This document shows positions 26,759-38,938 of a DNA stretch of 64,000 nucleotides, one piece after another. The position numbers and the translations under genes are program-made. The stretch's first letter is position 1; each line of letters begins with the position of its first letter. The notes beneath the pieces were generated by a model. It was given only the letters and a program-made list of their open reading frames with translations, did no database searches and was not told where the DNA came from. Source of the stretch: an uncultured Acetatifactor sp. (GTDB lineage Bacteria > Bacillota > Clostridia > Lachnospirales > Lachnospiraceae); contig CANRLX010000002.1 of assembly GCA_947631615.1 (NCBI GenBank), positions 62,001 to 126,000 on the forward strand. The letters are read 5' to 3'.

Positions 26759-27847
26759 ATGATCATTAAGTCGATAGAGCTTGCGGATTACAGAAATTAT
26801 GATGATCTTCTCATGTACTTTGACAGGGGAACCAACATTCTTTACGGGGATAACGCACAGGGAAAGACCAATATTCTCGAGGCTATCTACGTTGCCGCGA
26901 CTACAAAATCCCACAGGGGGAGCAAGGATCGGGAGATCATCAGGTTTGAAAGGGAAGAAGCACATATCCGGACCTATCTGGAAAAGGAGGGCATAGAGAC
27001 AAGGGTCGATATGCACCTCAGAAAAGCGAAGTCAAAGGGGATCGCTATAGACGGACAGAAAATAAAAAAGGCAGCGGATCTCTTGGGACTCTGCAACGTG
27101 GTGTTCTTTTCTCCCGAGGATATGAGCATTATCAAGAACGGCCCCGCGGAGAGGCGGAGATTTGTGGATATGGAGCTCTGTCAGCTGGATCAATTTTATA
27201 TCTACAATCTCAACCACTACAACAAGATCATCAATCAGCGCAACGCGCTTTTGAAGGATCTCTATATGAATCCTGATCTCAGGGAAACCTTGAATATCTG
27301 GGATATGCAGCTGGTTTCCTACGGGAGTAAGCTCATAGAGCGCAGGAAGCTTTTTGTAGAGCAGCTGAATGAGATCCTGTTTGATATCCACAAAAAGCTT
27401 TCCGGAGGCAAGGAGGAGCTTCACATCGTGTATGAGCCCAATGTGGAGCTGGAAAATTTTGAAGAGAAGATGAAGTGCAGCCAGGAGAGGGATATTCGGG
27501 CAAAGATGACTACAGTCGGGCCCCACAGGGATGATTTTTCTTTTTTGGCAGGCGGCGTGGATATCCGGAAATTCGGTTCCCAGGGACAGCAGAGGACAGC
27601 GGCTCTGTCCTTAAAGCTTTCGGAGATAGAGCTGGTAAAGAAAATTGCCAGGGACACCCCTATTCTTCTGTTGGACGACGTCTTGTCGGAGTTGGACAGC
27701 AGCCGGCAGAATTATCTGTTGAACAGCATCGGGGACATTCAGACCATCATCACCTGCACCGGTCTGGAGGAGTTTGTAAACAATCGATTTGAGGTAAACA
27801 GGGTATTTCGGGTGGAAAACGGAACCGTTACCTGTATGAATAAATAA
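26759..27847 (+). CDS. recF: DNA replication and repair protein RecF
   Basis: The 362-residue SMC-like ATPase loads RecA at gaps. Walker A is GDNAQGKTNILEAIY (residues about 30-45), the ABC signature is FGSQGQQRTAALSLKL, and Walker B is PILLLDDVLSELD. AAAGG precedes the ATG at a normal distance. Place and length are typical. Confidence 0.96.
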   Translation: MIIKSIELADYRNYDDLLMYFDRGTNILYGDNAQGKTNILEAIYVAATTKSHRGSKDREIIRFEREEAHIRTYLEKEGIETRVDMHLRKAKSKGIAIDGQKIKKAADLLGLCNVVFFSPEDMSIIKNGPAERRRFVDMELCQLDQFYIYNLNHYNKIINQRNALLKDLYMNPDLRETLNIWDMQLVSYGSKLIERRKLFVEQLNEILFDIHKKLSGGKEELHIVYEPNVELENFEEKMKCSQERDIRAKMTTVGPHRDDFSFLAGGVDIRKFGSQGQQRTAALSLKLSEIELVKKIARDTPILLLDDVLSELDSSRQNYLLNSIGDIQTIITCTGLEEFVNNRFEVNRVFRVENGTVTCMNK

Positions 27848-27859
27848 AAAAGGTTTTGA

Positions 27860-29977
<2,118 letters not shown>

Positions 29978-30007
29978 CGCTAGCCTTCAGGCAGAATGTG
30001 AGGATGT

Positions 30008-32581
30008 ATGAACGACGATATTTTTGATAAGATTCAGGAAGTAGATTTGAAGGAACGGATGGAAACCTTCTACATAGACTACGCCATGAGTGTTATTGCG
30101 TCCCGTGCCCTTCCGGATGTGAGAGACGGATTGAAACCGGTGCAGAGAAGAGTCCTTTATTCCATGATCGAATTGAACAATGGGCCGGATAAGCCTCACC
30201 GAAAGAGCGCGCGTATTGTCGGCGATACCATGGGTAAATACCATCCTCACGGTGACAGCTCCATCTACGGGGCCCTGGTCAATATGGCGCAGGAGTGGAA
30301 TACCAGATATCCCCTGGTGGACGGACACGGAAATTTCGGTTCCATGGACGGAGACGGGGCGGCGGCAATGCGTTATACCGAGGCCAGGCTCTCCAAAATT
30401 TCCATGGAGCTTCTGGCGGATATCAACAAAGATACGGTAGATTTTGTGCCAAACTTTGATGATACGGAGAAGGAGCCTTCCGTGCTCCCCAGCCGTTACC
30501 CGAACCTTCTGGTAAACGGCACCACCGGTATCGCAGTGGGAATGGCCACCAATATTCCCCCTCACAACCTTCGCGAGGTGGTGAAGGCGGTGGTAAAGAT
30601 CATCGACAACAAGGTGGAGGAAAACCGTGATACCACCATTGAGGAGATCATGGAAATCATAAAGGCTCCCGATTTTCCGACCGGAGGTCTGATCCTCGGA
30701 ACCAGAGGATGCGAGGAGGCATACCGCACCGGAAGGGGAAAGATCCGTGTGCGCGCGGTGACGGACATCGAGACGCTCCCCAACGGAAAGAGCCAGATCG
30801 TTGCCACAGAGCTTCCCTATATGGTGAACAAGGCAAATCTGATCATCAAGATCGCGGAACTGGTAAAGCTCAAGAGAATCGACGGCATCACGGATATCAG
30901 GGACGAGTCCAACAGAGAGGGCGTCCGCGTGGTGATTGAGCTTCGGAAAGACGCCAATGCCAATGTGATACTCAATCAGCTTTTTAAGCACACGCAGCTT
31001 CAGGATACCTTTGGTGTGATCATGCTGGCTCTGGTGAACAACGAGCCCAGGGTGATGAGCCTTCTGGATATGCTGACATATTATCTGAGGCATCAGGAGG
31101 ATGTGGTCACCAGAAGAACCCGCTATGACTTAAATAAGGCCGAGGAGAGGGACCATATCCTGCAGGGACTCTTAAAGGCGCTTGATTTTATCGATGAAGT
31201 GATCTCTATCATCCGAAGCAGCAAGGACACGCAGACCGCCAAGGAACGCCTGATAGAGCGTTTTGAACTGGACGACGTACAGGCGCAGGCGATCGTGGAT
31301 ATGCGTCTGCGCGCTCTGACCGGCCTGGAGAGAGAGAAGCTTGAGAACGAGCACAATGAGCTGACTGTCCGCATCGCGGAGTTAAAGGAAATCCTCGCGG
31401 ATGAGAAAAAGCTTCTGGGTGTGATCAAGGAAGAAATCACTGTGATCGCCGACAAATACGGAGACGACAGAAGAAGTAAGATCGGATATGACGTTTTTGA
31501 TATGACGGTGGAGGATCTGATCCCCAGGGACAATACGATCATCACCATGACCCATCTCGGCTATATCAAGCGCATGACGGTGGACAATTTTAAGGCGCAG
31601 AACCGAGGCGGCAAGGGCATCAAGGGGATGCAGACGATCGAGGACGATTACCTGGAAGATTTGTTGATGACCACCACCCATCATTATTTGAATTTCTTTA
31701 CCAATATGGGAAGGGTCTACCGCCTGAAGGCCTATGAGATTCCGGAGGCGGGGCGGACGGCGAGAGGAACCGCCATAGTAAATATGCTGCAGCTTTCTCC
31801 CGGAGAGAAGATCACCGCTATGATCCCCATAAGGGAGTACGACGACAGCAGAAATCTCTTTATGGTGACCAAGAGCGGTATCGTAAAGAAAACGCCCCTG
31901 ATCGAATTTGCGAACATCCGTAAAAACGGTCTTATGGCCATCAATTTAAAGGACGACGACGAATTGATCGAGGTAAAAACCACCAGTCTGGACAGCGAGA
32001 TCTTCCTGGTGACAAAGCAGGGAATGTGCATCCGTTTCCTGGAGACGGATGTGCGCGCCACGGGAAGAGCCTCCATGGGCGTTATCGGCATGAATCTGTC
32101 GCCCGGGGATGAAGTCGTGGGAATGCAGCTTCAGGCCCAGGGAGATTACCTTCTCATCGCGTCGGAGAACGGGCTGGGCAAGCGCACGGTCATGGATGAA
32201 TTTACGGTTCAGAAGCGCGGCGGCAAGGGAGTTAAATGCTATAAGATCACAGAAAAGACCGGAGACGTGGTAGGCGTCAAGGCGGTTAAGGATGAGCATG
32301 AGATTATGCTTATCACGACAGAGGGAATCGTGATCCAGCTGCGCGCGGAGGATATCTCGATCCTGAAGCGCATCACCTCCGGCGTTAAGCTGATCAATCT
32401 GGAGAAAAACGTCAAGGTGGCGCAGATCGCCAAGGTGAGAGAAAAAATTTCAAACGGGAATCAGGAGTTTGACAACCTGGAGGATGCTATGGAGGATATT
32501 CCGGAGGAAGAGAAATTTCCCGGTGACTTTATAGATGACGGAAAAGAGGTGAATCTTCCTAAAGAAGAAGAGGAAGAATAA
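30008..32581 (+). CDS. gyrA: DNA gyrase subunit A
   Basis: The 857-residue subunit cuts and rejoins DNA. The catalytic tyrosine is in [10 protein letters not shown]. The C-terminal beta-pinwheel has a GyrA-box QNRGGKG, plus a second box-like QKRGGKG, followed by an acidic tail. In the quinolone-determining region [17 protein letters not shown] the residue matching E. coli Ser83 is serine, but the one matching Asp87 is glycine (residue 88 here). GyrA rather than ParC is indicated by the full GyrA box and the gyrB neighbour. Confidence 0.97.
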   Translation: MNDDIFDKIQEVDLKERMETFYIDYAMSVIASRALPDVRDGLKPVQRRVLYSMIELNNGPDKPHRKSARIVGDTMGKYHPHGDSSIYGALVNMAQEWNTRYPLVDGHGNFGSMDGDGAAAMRYTEARLSKISMELLADINKDTVDFVPNFDDTEKEPSVLPSRYPNLLVNGTTGIAVGMATNIPPHNLREVVKAVVKIIDNKVEENRDTTIEEIMEIIKAPDFPTGGLILGTRGCEEAYRTGRGKIRVRAVTDIETLPNGKSQIVATELPYMVNKANLIIKIAELVKLKRIDGITDIRDESNREGVRVVIELRKDANANVILNQLFKHTQLQDTFGVIMLALVNNEPRVMSLLDMLTYYLRHQEDVVTRRTRYDLNKAEERDHILQGLLKALDFIDEVISIIRSSKDTQTAKERLIERFELDDVQAQAIVDMRLRALTGLEREKLENEHNELTVRIAELKEILADEKKLLGVIKEEITVIADKYGDDRRSKIGYDVFDMTVEDLIPRDNTIITMTHLGYIKRMTVDNFKAQNRGGKGIKGMQTIEDDYLEDLLMTTTHHYLNFFTNMGRVYRLKAYEIPEAGRTARGTAIVNMLQLSPGEKITAMIPIREYDDSRNLFMVTKSGIVKKTPLIEFANIRKNGLMAINLKDDDELIEVKTTSLDSEIFLVTKQGMCIRFLETDVRATGRASMGVIGMNLSPGDEVVGMQLQAQGDYLLIASENGLGKRTVMDEFTVQKRGGKGVKCYKITEKTGDVVGVKAVKDEHEIMLITTEGIVIQLRAEDISILKRITSGVKLINLEKNVKVAQIAKVREKISNGNQEFDNLEDAMEDIPEEEKFPGDFIDDGKEVNLPKEEEEE

Positions 32582-32587
32582 CTGGTC

Positions 32588-33760
32588 ATGGAATCGTATC
32601 GCATATTTTTGGATCTTGCTATTATTATGGTATTTTCCAAGTTTTTTGGCTTACTTGCCAGAAAGCTGAAGGCGCCCCAGGTAGTGGGCGAGATTATTGC
32701 CGGTCTTTTGATCGGACCGAGTATTCTGGGATTGGTGCAGCAGACAGATTTTCTGACACAGATGGCGGAAATCGGAGTGATCCTTTTGATGTTTTCCGCC
32801 GGTCTGGAAACCAATCTGAGAGATCTGATGAGAACCGGATTAAAAGCGTTTCTGATCGCCTGCGCGGGGGTATTCGTACCTCTGGCAGGAGGAACTCTGC
32901 TCTACATGGCATTTTACGGTGCCGCGCCGTTTGGTTCCGAAAAATTTTATCAGGCGGTCTTTATCGGCGTGATCATGACGGCTACCAGCGTGAGCATTAC
33001 CGTCCAATCCCTGAAGGAAATGGGCAAATTAAAGGGAGACGTGGGCACCACGATCTTAAGCGCCGCCATCATAGACGATGTGATAGGCATTGTGGTTCTG
33101 ACATTTGTGGTGGGCTTCAAGGATCCAAACTCCAATCCGGGGAAGGTAGTGATCAGCACCATATTATTTTTCCTGATGGCCGTGGCCGTAGGATTTATCC
33201 TGTACAAAATCTTTAAGCTGGTGGATTTTCGTTATCCCCATACCCACAGGATTCCCATTTTGGGCCTTGCGGTCTGCTTCCTGTTCGCCTATGTGGCGGA
33301 AGTGTACTTTGGGATCGCGGATATCACCGGAGCTTACGTGGCGGGTATCATCCTGTGTTCGCTGAAAGATTCCGCCTATATTGAGAAACAGGTGGACACC
33401 AATTCCTATATGCTGTTTGGTCCGGTATTTTTTGCGAGTATCGGTTTAAAGACCAGCATCGACAACGTGACGGGTTCTTTTATTCTGTTTGCGGTCTGCT
33501 TTGTATTGGTGGCCCTGATCTGCAAGATCATCGGCTGCGGACTGATGGGAAGACTGTGCGGTTTCAAGAGAAGTGACGCGCTGAAGATCGGCGTTGGCAT
33601 GATGACCAGAGGCGAGGTGGCTCTGATCGTGTCCCAGAAGGGGTTGTCGGTCGGGATGCTGGATTCCGTTTATTTCACGGCGGTAATTTTGTTGATCATC
33701 GTGTCCAGCGTGTGTACGCCCATTTTGTTAAAGCTTTTGTATGCGAGAGACGGAGAATGA
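32588..33760 (+). CDS. CPA2-family cation:proton antiporter (NapA/KefB type)
   Basis: The 390-residue integral membrane protein has about 12-13 helices. Family motifs include LARKLKAPQVVGEIIAGLLIGPS in the second/third helix and the paired acidic residues in AAIIDDVIGIVVLTF, the ion-binding DD site. GEVALIVSQKGLS follows near the end. No KTN/TrkA nucleotide-binding domain is attached. It should exchange Na+ or K+ for protons. It begins six bases after gyrA. The injection-system cluster starts 145 bases beyond it. Confidence 0.92.
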   Translation: MESYRIFLDLAIIMVFSKFFGLLARKLKAPQVVGEIIAGLLIGPSILGLVQQTDFLTQMAEIGVILLMFSAGLETNLRDLMRTGLKAFLIACAGVFVPLAGGTLLYMAFYGAAPFGSEKFYQAVFIGVIMTATSVSITVQSLKEMGKLKGDVGTTILSAAIIDDVIGIVVLTFVVGFKDPNSNPGKVVISTILFFLMAVAVGFILYKIFKLVDFRYPHTHRIPILGLAVCFLFAYVAEVYFGIADITGAYVAGIILCSLKDSAYIEKQVDTNSYMLFGPVFFASIGLKTSIDNVTGSFILFAVCFVLVALICKIIGCGLMGRLCGFKRSDALKIGVGMMTRGEVALIVSQKGLSVGMLDSVYFTAVILLIIVSSVCTPILLKLLYARDGE

Positions 33761-33800
33761 AAGAAATGGAAAGCTGGACGATGATGTGCGGAACATTCCA

Positions 33801-33846
33801 TTGTTTATTAAATTGTTTATAGTCTTCCTCTACACTGTTTTATAGG
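33801..33846 (+). promoter_or_regulatory. Direct repeat and possible -10 before the first CIS ATPase gene
   Basis: TTGTTTAT occurs at 33801-33808 and again at 33813-33820, a 12-base period. A TATAGG at 33841-33846 starts 28 bases after the second copy. Nearly the same arrangement stands before the sheath gene (43726-43772). The region has no conventional -35/-10 pair, as expected for an activator-dependent promoter. Operator function is inferred. Confidence 0.5.
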
Positions 33847-33905
33847 TACTGTTTTTTTGTTCGGAAAAGGCCGGACAGCTGCCTGGATCCGATAAGGGAG
33901 AAGGA

Positions 33906-36032
33906 ATGAATACCTATGAGCAGAGGGAGTATATAGAGAATATGTTTCGACTGCTGGATTTGTTGTTGTATACAATATTCCGGCAGAAAAGAGAGAAGGA
34001 TTGCGAGAATCTGGCGATGCGGGGACTGGTGATCACCGGGGAGGAGATTGACCAGGCATTTCGGTTACCCTGTCGCACAGAGGTATTTTCTGACAGTGTG
34101 ATGGATGAGATCCGGCGGACGGTGTCTCAAATTCAGAAGATACAGGATGCGGGATCCTTCTTGCCTTTTTATGGGGTTTGTGAGAAATTCCGGCTGAATC
34201 CTCTGGAAAGGCTTGCCCTTCTGATCGGTATGGCGCCTCTTTACCATCGCAAGTATGAGCGGATTTATGGTTTTCTGCAGGATCGGGTAGATCAGCTCTC
34301 CCCCACGAGAGGGTTGTGTGTGACGCTGGCCGAATGTTTAGGTGAGATCCCCATAGAGGATATGTCCGATTTTCTCTCCGGATCGGGAAATGTGGAGTGT
34401 CTGCTTTGGGAGAGAGAGGGGATTGGCCTGGCCGGAACCTACAGGCTGCGCCCGAGGCTCCAGAGCTATCTTCTGGGTCAGATGGATCTTGAGGAGCCGA
34501 TACAGGAGAGGGCGGAATATTTTTCCTGGATAGAAAAACTTGCGCCTATGGTCATACGCAAGGAGAAGCTTGCAAAGCTGTGCGGCCTTTACGACAAGAT
34601 GCAGGAGGCGGTGCAGGAGCAGTCCGGTATGATTATGATTTACGGAAAGGAAGGAATCGGCAGACATTTCCTGTTAAAGCATCTGGCCCGGGAAAAAAAG
34701 CTGCGTCTTATTTTTGTCGATCTGTCGAACCTTCTCGCTTCAAAGTGGGAGGATGTGCGGGACATCCTGGAGGCCGTATTTGTGGAATCTATTTTGGGAT
34801 CGGCCTGTCTGTGTCTGTCCGGCTGTGATCTGGAGGAGACAGGGGAAGAGGAATCCGGTGCAAGAGGAGACTGCCGGAGAGAGATTTTCCGGTATCTGGA
34901 GGAGCGCGTGGACTTTTTTTTCCTGCTGGCGGAAAGGAAGGAAGAACAGCTTTCGGATTTCCGTGGAGTGAAGGTATGTGTGGAGCTTCCGTCGCTGTCC
35001 GCGGTAGAAAAGGTGAAGCTGTGGGAAAATTTTGGAAACGGATATTCTCTCGGGGCGGATGTGGACTTAAAGCTGAGTGGCAATAAATATGTGATGACGC
35101 CCAGGGGGATCCAGGAGGCGCTTTCTGCGGCCGCGGTCTTGGCCGGAGGAGAGGGACGCGGTATTATTTCTCAGGAGGATATCCGTCGGGCGGTGAAGCA
35201 GAATCAGGCGAATCAACTGGGAGCATACGCCACAAAGATCAACGGGCCTTTCATTTGGGAGGATCTGATCCTGGGCGATGAGCAGAAGCGGCAGATGAGG
35301 ATGGTCTGTGATCAGATGAAATACAGGGATGTGGTCGGAGAGGAGTGGGGCTTTCACCGCAAAACGCCTTACGGAAGAGGACTCTCGGTGCTCTTTTACG
35401 GACCTCCCGGAACCGGCAAGACGATGGCGGCTCAAGTGATGGCTAACGAGCTGGGTCTGGATCTCTATCGAATCGATATTTCACAGATGGTGAGTAAATA
35501 CATCGGGGAAACCCAGAAAAACATCAGCCGTCTGTTTCACAAGGCCAAGGATATCAACGCGCTGCTTTTTTTTGACGAGGCGGATTCCCTTTTTGCCAAG
35601 CGCTCGGAGGCGAAAGATTCCCATGACCGCAACGCCAACGCGGAGACCGCCCATCTTTTGCAGAAGCTGGAGGACTATGAGGGTATCACGGTGCTTGCCA
35701 CCAATTATCTCAACAATATAGACGATGCGTTTAAACGACGGATGAAATTTATCATTCATATCGCTTTTCCGGAACCCGAGGTAAGGCTGCGGCTGTGGAA
35801 CAGTATTCTGCCAAAGCAGGCGCGCTGTGAGGAGGAGCTGGATCTGGAATTTTTTGCGGAGCACTTTGAGCTGTCCGGAAGCAGTATCAAGGAAATCATG
35901 ATAAATGCGGCTTATCTCGCGGCTTCTGAACACAGGGGACTGGCCAACAGGGATCTGGTGGAGGCGGTGAAATTGAATTACGCCAAGTACGGCAAGGTGT
36001 TGACGAAAAACGATTTCGGGTATCTCGGATAA
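33906..36032 (+). CDS. CIS-associated AAA+ ATPase, paralogue 1 (Afp15/Pvc15-like)
   Basis: The 708-residue soluble protein has an N-terminal helical region, a degenerate NTPase-like middle (IYGKEGIGRHFLLKHLA at residues about 245-260, P-loop lysine lost) and a C-terminal classical AAA+ domain. That domain shows Walker A GPPGTGKT (499-506), Walker B LLFFDEAD (about 553-560), a sensor-1 asparagine in LATNYL and an arginine pair in FKRRMKF. ATPases of this build are a core part of extracellular contractile injection systems, where they are thought to help assembly or cargo loading; the exact role is open. AAGGGAGAAGGA precedes the ATG. It is followed after 19 bases by the DUF4157 gene, and a paralogue lies at 41026. 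Confidence 0.85.
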   Translation: MNTYEQREYIENMFRLLDLLLYTIFRQKREKDCENLAMRGLVITGEEIDQAFRLPCRTEVFSDSVMDEIRRTVSQIQKIQDAGSFLPFYGVCEKFRLNPLERLALLIGMAPLYHRKYERIYGFLQDRVDQLSPTRGLCVTLAECLGEIPIEDMSDFLSGSGNVECLLWEREGIGLAGTYRLRPRLQSYLLGQMDLEEPIQERAEYFSWIEKLAPMVIRKEKLAKLCGLYDKMQEAVQEQSGMIMIYGKEGIGRHFLLKHLAREKKLRLIFVDLSNLLASKWEDVRDILEAVFVESILGSACLCLSGCDLEETGEEESGARGDCRREIFRYLEERVDFFFLLAERKEEQLSDFRGVKVCVELPSLSAVEKVKLWENFGNGYSLGADVDLKLSGNKYVMTPRGIQEALSAAAVLAGGEGRGIISQEDIRRAVKQNQANQLGAYATKINGPFIWEDLILGDEQKRQMRMVCDQMKYRDVVGEEWGFHRKTPYGRGLSVLFYGPPGTGKTMAAQVMANELGLDLYRIDISQMVSKYIGETQKNISRLFHKAKDINALLFFDEADSLFAKRSEAKDSHDRNANAETAHLLQKLEDYEGITVLATNYLNNIDDAFKRRMKFIIHIAFPEPEVRLRLWNSILPKQARCEEELDLEFFAEHFELSGSSIKEIMINAAYLAASEHRGLANRDLVEAVKLNYAKYGKVLTKNDFGYLG

Positions 36033-36051
36033 CATATGAGTGAGGTGCATT

Positions 36052-38172
36052 ATGGCATATATGCAGAGATCGAAAGGACGGATCGGAGAATATGCGGATC
36101 GGAGATCTTTTCAAAAAGCGGAGCGTCCAGCGGGTGACAGTCCTAAGAAAGCACCCGTGAGCAACTCCATTCTGCAGGCGAAGCTTCAGGATGCGGAGGC
36201 TCGGCGCTCCATAAGCGGCGTTTTGGAAAATGAATCCGGTACGGGAAGAGAGGGAGGCGTCCTGGATGCCGGATCGGAAGCGGCTCGGTTCATGGGTGCA
36301 TCGTCGGCCCGTGGTCTGGATCCGGAAATGAACGCCAAAATAGGCGGAAAGCTGGGAGCCGACTTTTCCGGCGTGAGAATCCATACGGACGAGGCGGCTC
36401 AGAGAGCGGCGGACAGTATGAACGCAAGGGCATTTACCAGCGGAAAGGACATCTATTTCAACGAGGGGGAATATAATCCCGCAAGTCCTTCGGGGCAGAG
36501 ACTTTTGGTCCATGAACTGACACATACCATCCAGCAGGGGTATGTAGATCAAACGACAGGTTCCGGAGAGAATGTGAAGAAAGACATACCCAAAGAGGAG
36601 GATGACACGATGGCATACGCGCAGACGACCCGAAGAGGACAGACTCAGAGAGCTCGATTGAACGGCAGTACGCGGTCTGCGTCCGGCGGAGCATCGTCCG
36701 TGATGAGCAATTCCGTGATGCAGATGAAGCTGAAGATAGGGGGAAGCAGAACTCCCGCCGAGGCGGAAGCGGACCGCGTAGCGTCCAGGGTGATGAGCGG
36801 AGACAGTGCAAACGGCAGTATACCCGTGACTCAGAGCGCATCCGCAGAAGCGGCTTCCCAGGGAACGGTCCAGAGAGATTTCCTTGGCTTTAAGAAGCGC
36901 TATCGGAAAGCGGTGGATGAGCTGAACGACGATTTCGAGGGATATAAAAAGCAGAGCAGGTGGGAGCGGTTTAAGTGGACCATGGCAAACCCCATCGCCA
37001 GAATGACCGCCCGCTCCAAGAAGAACCAGGAGAACACGAAGAATCGTCTGGCCCGGGAGGTGGCTATCGAAAAGATGGCTATGGAGGCTCAGTCCGGCCA
37101 GGCGGACGCCAGGACGAGTATAGACCAGTTAAACGATGACGACCGCCAGAGCGTTTTCGTCAATCGTGGCGGCGGCCAGAGCACTGCCAACACCCCTGAA
37201 GAGGATACGCAGGACGACAGCGTCTCGGAGCTGGAGGAAAATCTGAACAATGCAAATCAGATGGAGCTGGCGGGAGACAAGACCTCCGCCAAGATCCAGA
37301 GGGCCAACGCGGTGGCGAGCGGTATCGGCATTGGTACCAGCGCTGTCAAAATAGTAAAAGGTGGACTTCAGTTGGCAAATATGGGTGCGGCGAATGCTCT
37401 CAGTACAACCATTCCCTTCATGAATCTGGCGACCTCTGCCATAAAGGGCGGCGCGTCCATAGGGGAGATAAGTCGGGCTGGAAAGGTCCGCAGCCGAACC
37501 ACCGAAGGTGAGAATAAATACAGGGATGACGAAACAAAAAGAGGAAAATCCATGTTCAGCCTGTTCCATAAGGGCCACAATCAGGCCGTGAACGACCAGA
37601 TTGCGGCGGGATTTGACCTGACCCGCACCAGCCTGGATGCGGCGAGTACTATCGCTTCTCTATCCGGCGTAGGAACCGGCGCCGGCGTCGCTTTGGGCGC
37701 GGCAAGCAAAGCCGTGGATATCGGAAAGGGTCTCTTTATGAAAAGTCGTCACAAGAAAATGGTAAAGAGTGAGGTGTGGAAGGATCTGGGGATCACCGAC
37801 GAGCTTATCGAACAGACCCGAAAGCAGTATCAGGTCAACGGAAAAAAGCTGAGCAGGAAGGAAGCCGAGAAATTTCTGCTGATGAAGCTGTCAAATTCCA
37901 GATCCTATGAGGAAGCCTACCTGAAGAATATTCGGCAACAGAAGGAGGACGTCGGAACGGAAGGGATTGCCGAGTTAAAGACAGCTTTTGGAATAAGCGA
38001 AAACAGCGCCACCGATGAAGAGAAGAAAGCGGCGGATACTCTGATGAATCAGAGGATGGGCGTCAAAAAGGAAGATTCCGAAGATCTGGATGCCAGCATT
38101 GATAAAAGACACTGGAAGAAGGTCAAAAAGAAATGGAGCAACGGTGCCCGGGGCGAAGGCACTTTAGCGTAA
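36052..38172 (+). CDS. DUF4157 (eCIS core) protein, probable CIS cargo
   Basis: The 706-residue protein starts MAYMQRSKGR (ATG 36052, GAGGTG six bases upstream). Residues about 95-165 form a DUF4157 domain: LGADFSGVRIHTDEAAQRAA, SGKDIYFNEGEYNP and the zinc-protease-like LLVHELTHTIQQ with HELTH at 154-158. DUF4157 marks proteins loaded or associated with extracellular CIS. At residue 187 a second MAYAQTTRRGQ begins and repeats the N-terminal layout, including a short AEAEADRVASRVM segment. The second half (about 390-600) has two glycine/alanine-rich, weakly hydrophobic stretches (GIGIGTSAVKIVKGGLQLANMG; TIASLSGVGTGAGVALGAASK) that could touch membranes. No known toxin domain is seen. It lies between the ATPase and a chaperone-like gene. 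A structural or tape-measure role is an alternative. Confidence 0.75.
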   Translation: MAYMQRSKGRIGEYADRRSFQKAERPAGDSPKKAPVSNSILQAKLQDAEARRSISGVLENESGTGREGGVLDAGSEAARFMGASSARGLDPEMNAKIGGKLGADFSGVRIHTDEAAQRAADSMNARAFTSGKDIYFNEGEYNPASPSGQRLLVHELTHTIQQGYVDQTTGSGENVKKDIPKEEDDTMAYAQTTRRGQTQRARLNGSTRSASGGASSVMSNSVMQMKLKIGGSRTPAEAEADRVASRVMSGDSANGSIPVTQSASAEAASQGTVQRDFLGFKKRYRKAVDELNDDFEGYKKQSRWERFKWTMANPIARMTARSKKNQENTKNRLAREVAIEKMAMEAQSGQADARTSIDQLNDDDRQSVFVNRGGGQSTANTPEEDTQDDSVSELEENLNNANQMELAGDKTSAKIQRANAVASGIGIGTSAVKIVKGGLQLANMGAANALSTTIPFMNLATSAIKGGASIGEISRAGKVRSRTTEGENKYRDDETKRGKSMFSLFHKGHNQAVNDQIAAGFDLTRTSLDAASTIASLSGVGTGAGVALGAASKAVDIGKGLFMKSRHKKMVKSEVWKDLGITDELIEQTRKQYQVNGKKLSRKEAEKFLLMKLSNSRSYEEAYLKNIRQQKEDVGTEGIAELKTAFGISENSATDEEKKAADTLMNQRMGVKKEDSEDLDASIDKRHWKKVKKKWSNGARGEGTLA
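36595..36612 (+). promoter_or_regulatory. Strong internal ribosome-binding site and ATG inside the DUF4157 gene
   Basis: GAGGAGG (36595-36601) stands eight bases before an in-frame ATG (36610) that opens MAYAQTTRRGQ. This is better than most gene starts in the window. It could give a second 520-residue product lacking the metalloprotease-like domain. Confidence 0.55.
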
Positions 38173-38232
38173 GTCAGTAAAAGCGCTTTTGCGGAACATT
38201 TGCGCAGATCATAAGAAAGGTATGGTAAGTCA

Positions 38233-38700
38233 ATGGACTGGAAGCAGAATTTTTTGAGAAAGCTGGAAAAAGAGCTGAAGAAGGATGTAGAAGAGAGCAG
38301 GATCCTGGAGGAAGAGGGAAACAATCCGGATACGCTTCGGATGCTTTTTTCCACAGGGGAGGGCGACGATGATCTGGCTGTGATGGATGTGGCGGTATAT
38401 TCGTCGGAGCAGGGACTGCAGTTTTTGAACTTTTATACCGTGATGATACCGGAGGTGCCGGAGCAGTCGGTGCCCGGGCTTTTGGAGCACCTGAACCGGC
38501 TGAATCTGCCGGTTCCCCTGGGAGCCTTTGGGTATTTTGAGGAGGACCGCCAGGTATACCACAAGTACAGCCTGATCGTGGAGGAGCCCGCGGATATGGA
38601 TCGGTTTGTGGCGGGTGCAGTCTCGCTGATCGCTATTATCCTGAATTTCATAGAGCATTATGAAGAAGGGATCGAAGAGGCAGCGGGTTTTGATTCCTGA
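38233..38700 (+). CDS. Small acidic YbjN/secretion-chaperone-like protein
   Basis: The 155-residue acidic protein has a helix-start (DWKQNFLRKLEKELKKDVEES), a central alternating strand pattern with LLEHLNRLNLPVPLGAFGYFEEDRQVYHKYSLIVEE, and a C-terminal helix (AGAVSLIAIILNFIEHYEEGIEEA). That strand-helix pattern is like YbjN proteins and type III secretion chaperones, which share a fold. It follows the DUF4157 gene by 60 bases and ends just before a strong terminator, so a chaperone role for the DUF4157 cargo is suggested by size, charge, fold pattern and position. No motif proves it. Confidence 0.6.
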   Translation: MDWKQNFLRKLEKELKKDVEESRILEEEGNNPDTLRMLFSTGEGDDDLAVMDVAVYSSEQGLQFLNFYTVMIPEVPEQSVPGLLEHLNRLNLPVPLGAFGYFEEDRQVYHKYSLIVEEPADMDRFVAGAVSLIAIILNFIEHYEEGIEEAAGFDS

Positions 38701-38715
38701 TTAAAAACTAGCCGG

Positions 38716-38749
38716 GGGCTGCCGCACTTTCAGTGCGGCAGCCCTTTTT
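38716..38749 (+). terminator. Strong intrinsic terminator closing the ATPase-DUF4157-chaperone unit
   Basis: A perfect 12-bp GC-rich stem (38716-38727 with 38733-38744), a 5-base loop and TTTTT follow the chaperone-like gene by 15 bases. Confidence 0.93.
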
Positions 38750-38771
38750 CGATGGGAATTTTTAACAGGGG

Positions 38772-38801
38772 TTGCAATAGCTTCTTGGGGGGGTGTATAA
38801 T
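38772..38801 (+). promoter_or_regulatory. Promoter of the SARP-type regulator gene
   Basis: TTGCAA (38772-38777), an 18-base spacer and a perfect TATAAT (38796-38801) lie about 140 bases before the regulator. Unlike the two structural promoters of the cluster it has a normal -35, so it may be constitutive. The leader 38802-38938 shows no gene. Confidence 0.7.
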
Positions 38802-38938
38802 GCAAGTAAATTTGATCGACAAAAATGGATAAAAATCGCAGACGTATATGCTTTCGGAAAGATACACACGTCCACAGATATGAGAGATATCAGCAATATA
38901 TTGCATAACAAATCGGCTTTGGTTAGGAGTAAACGGGG

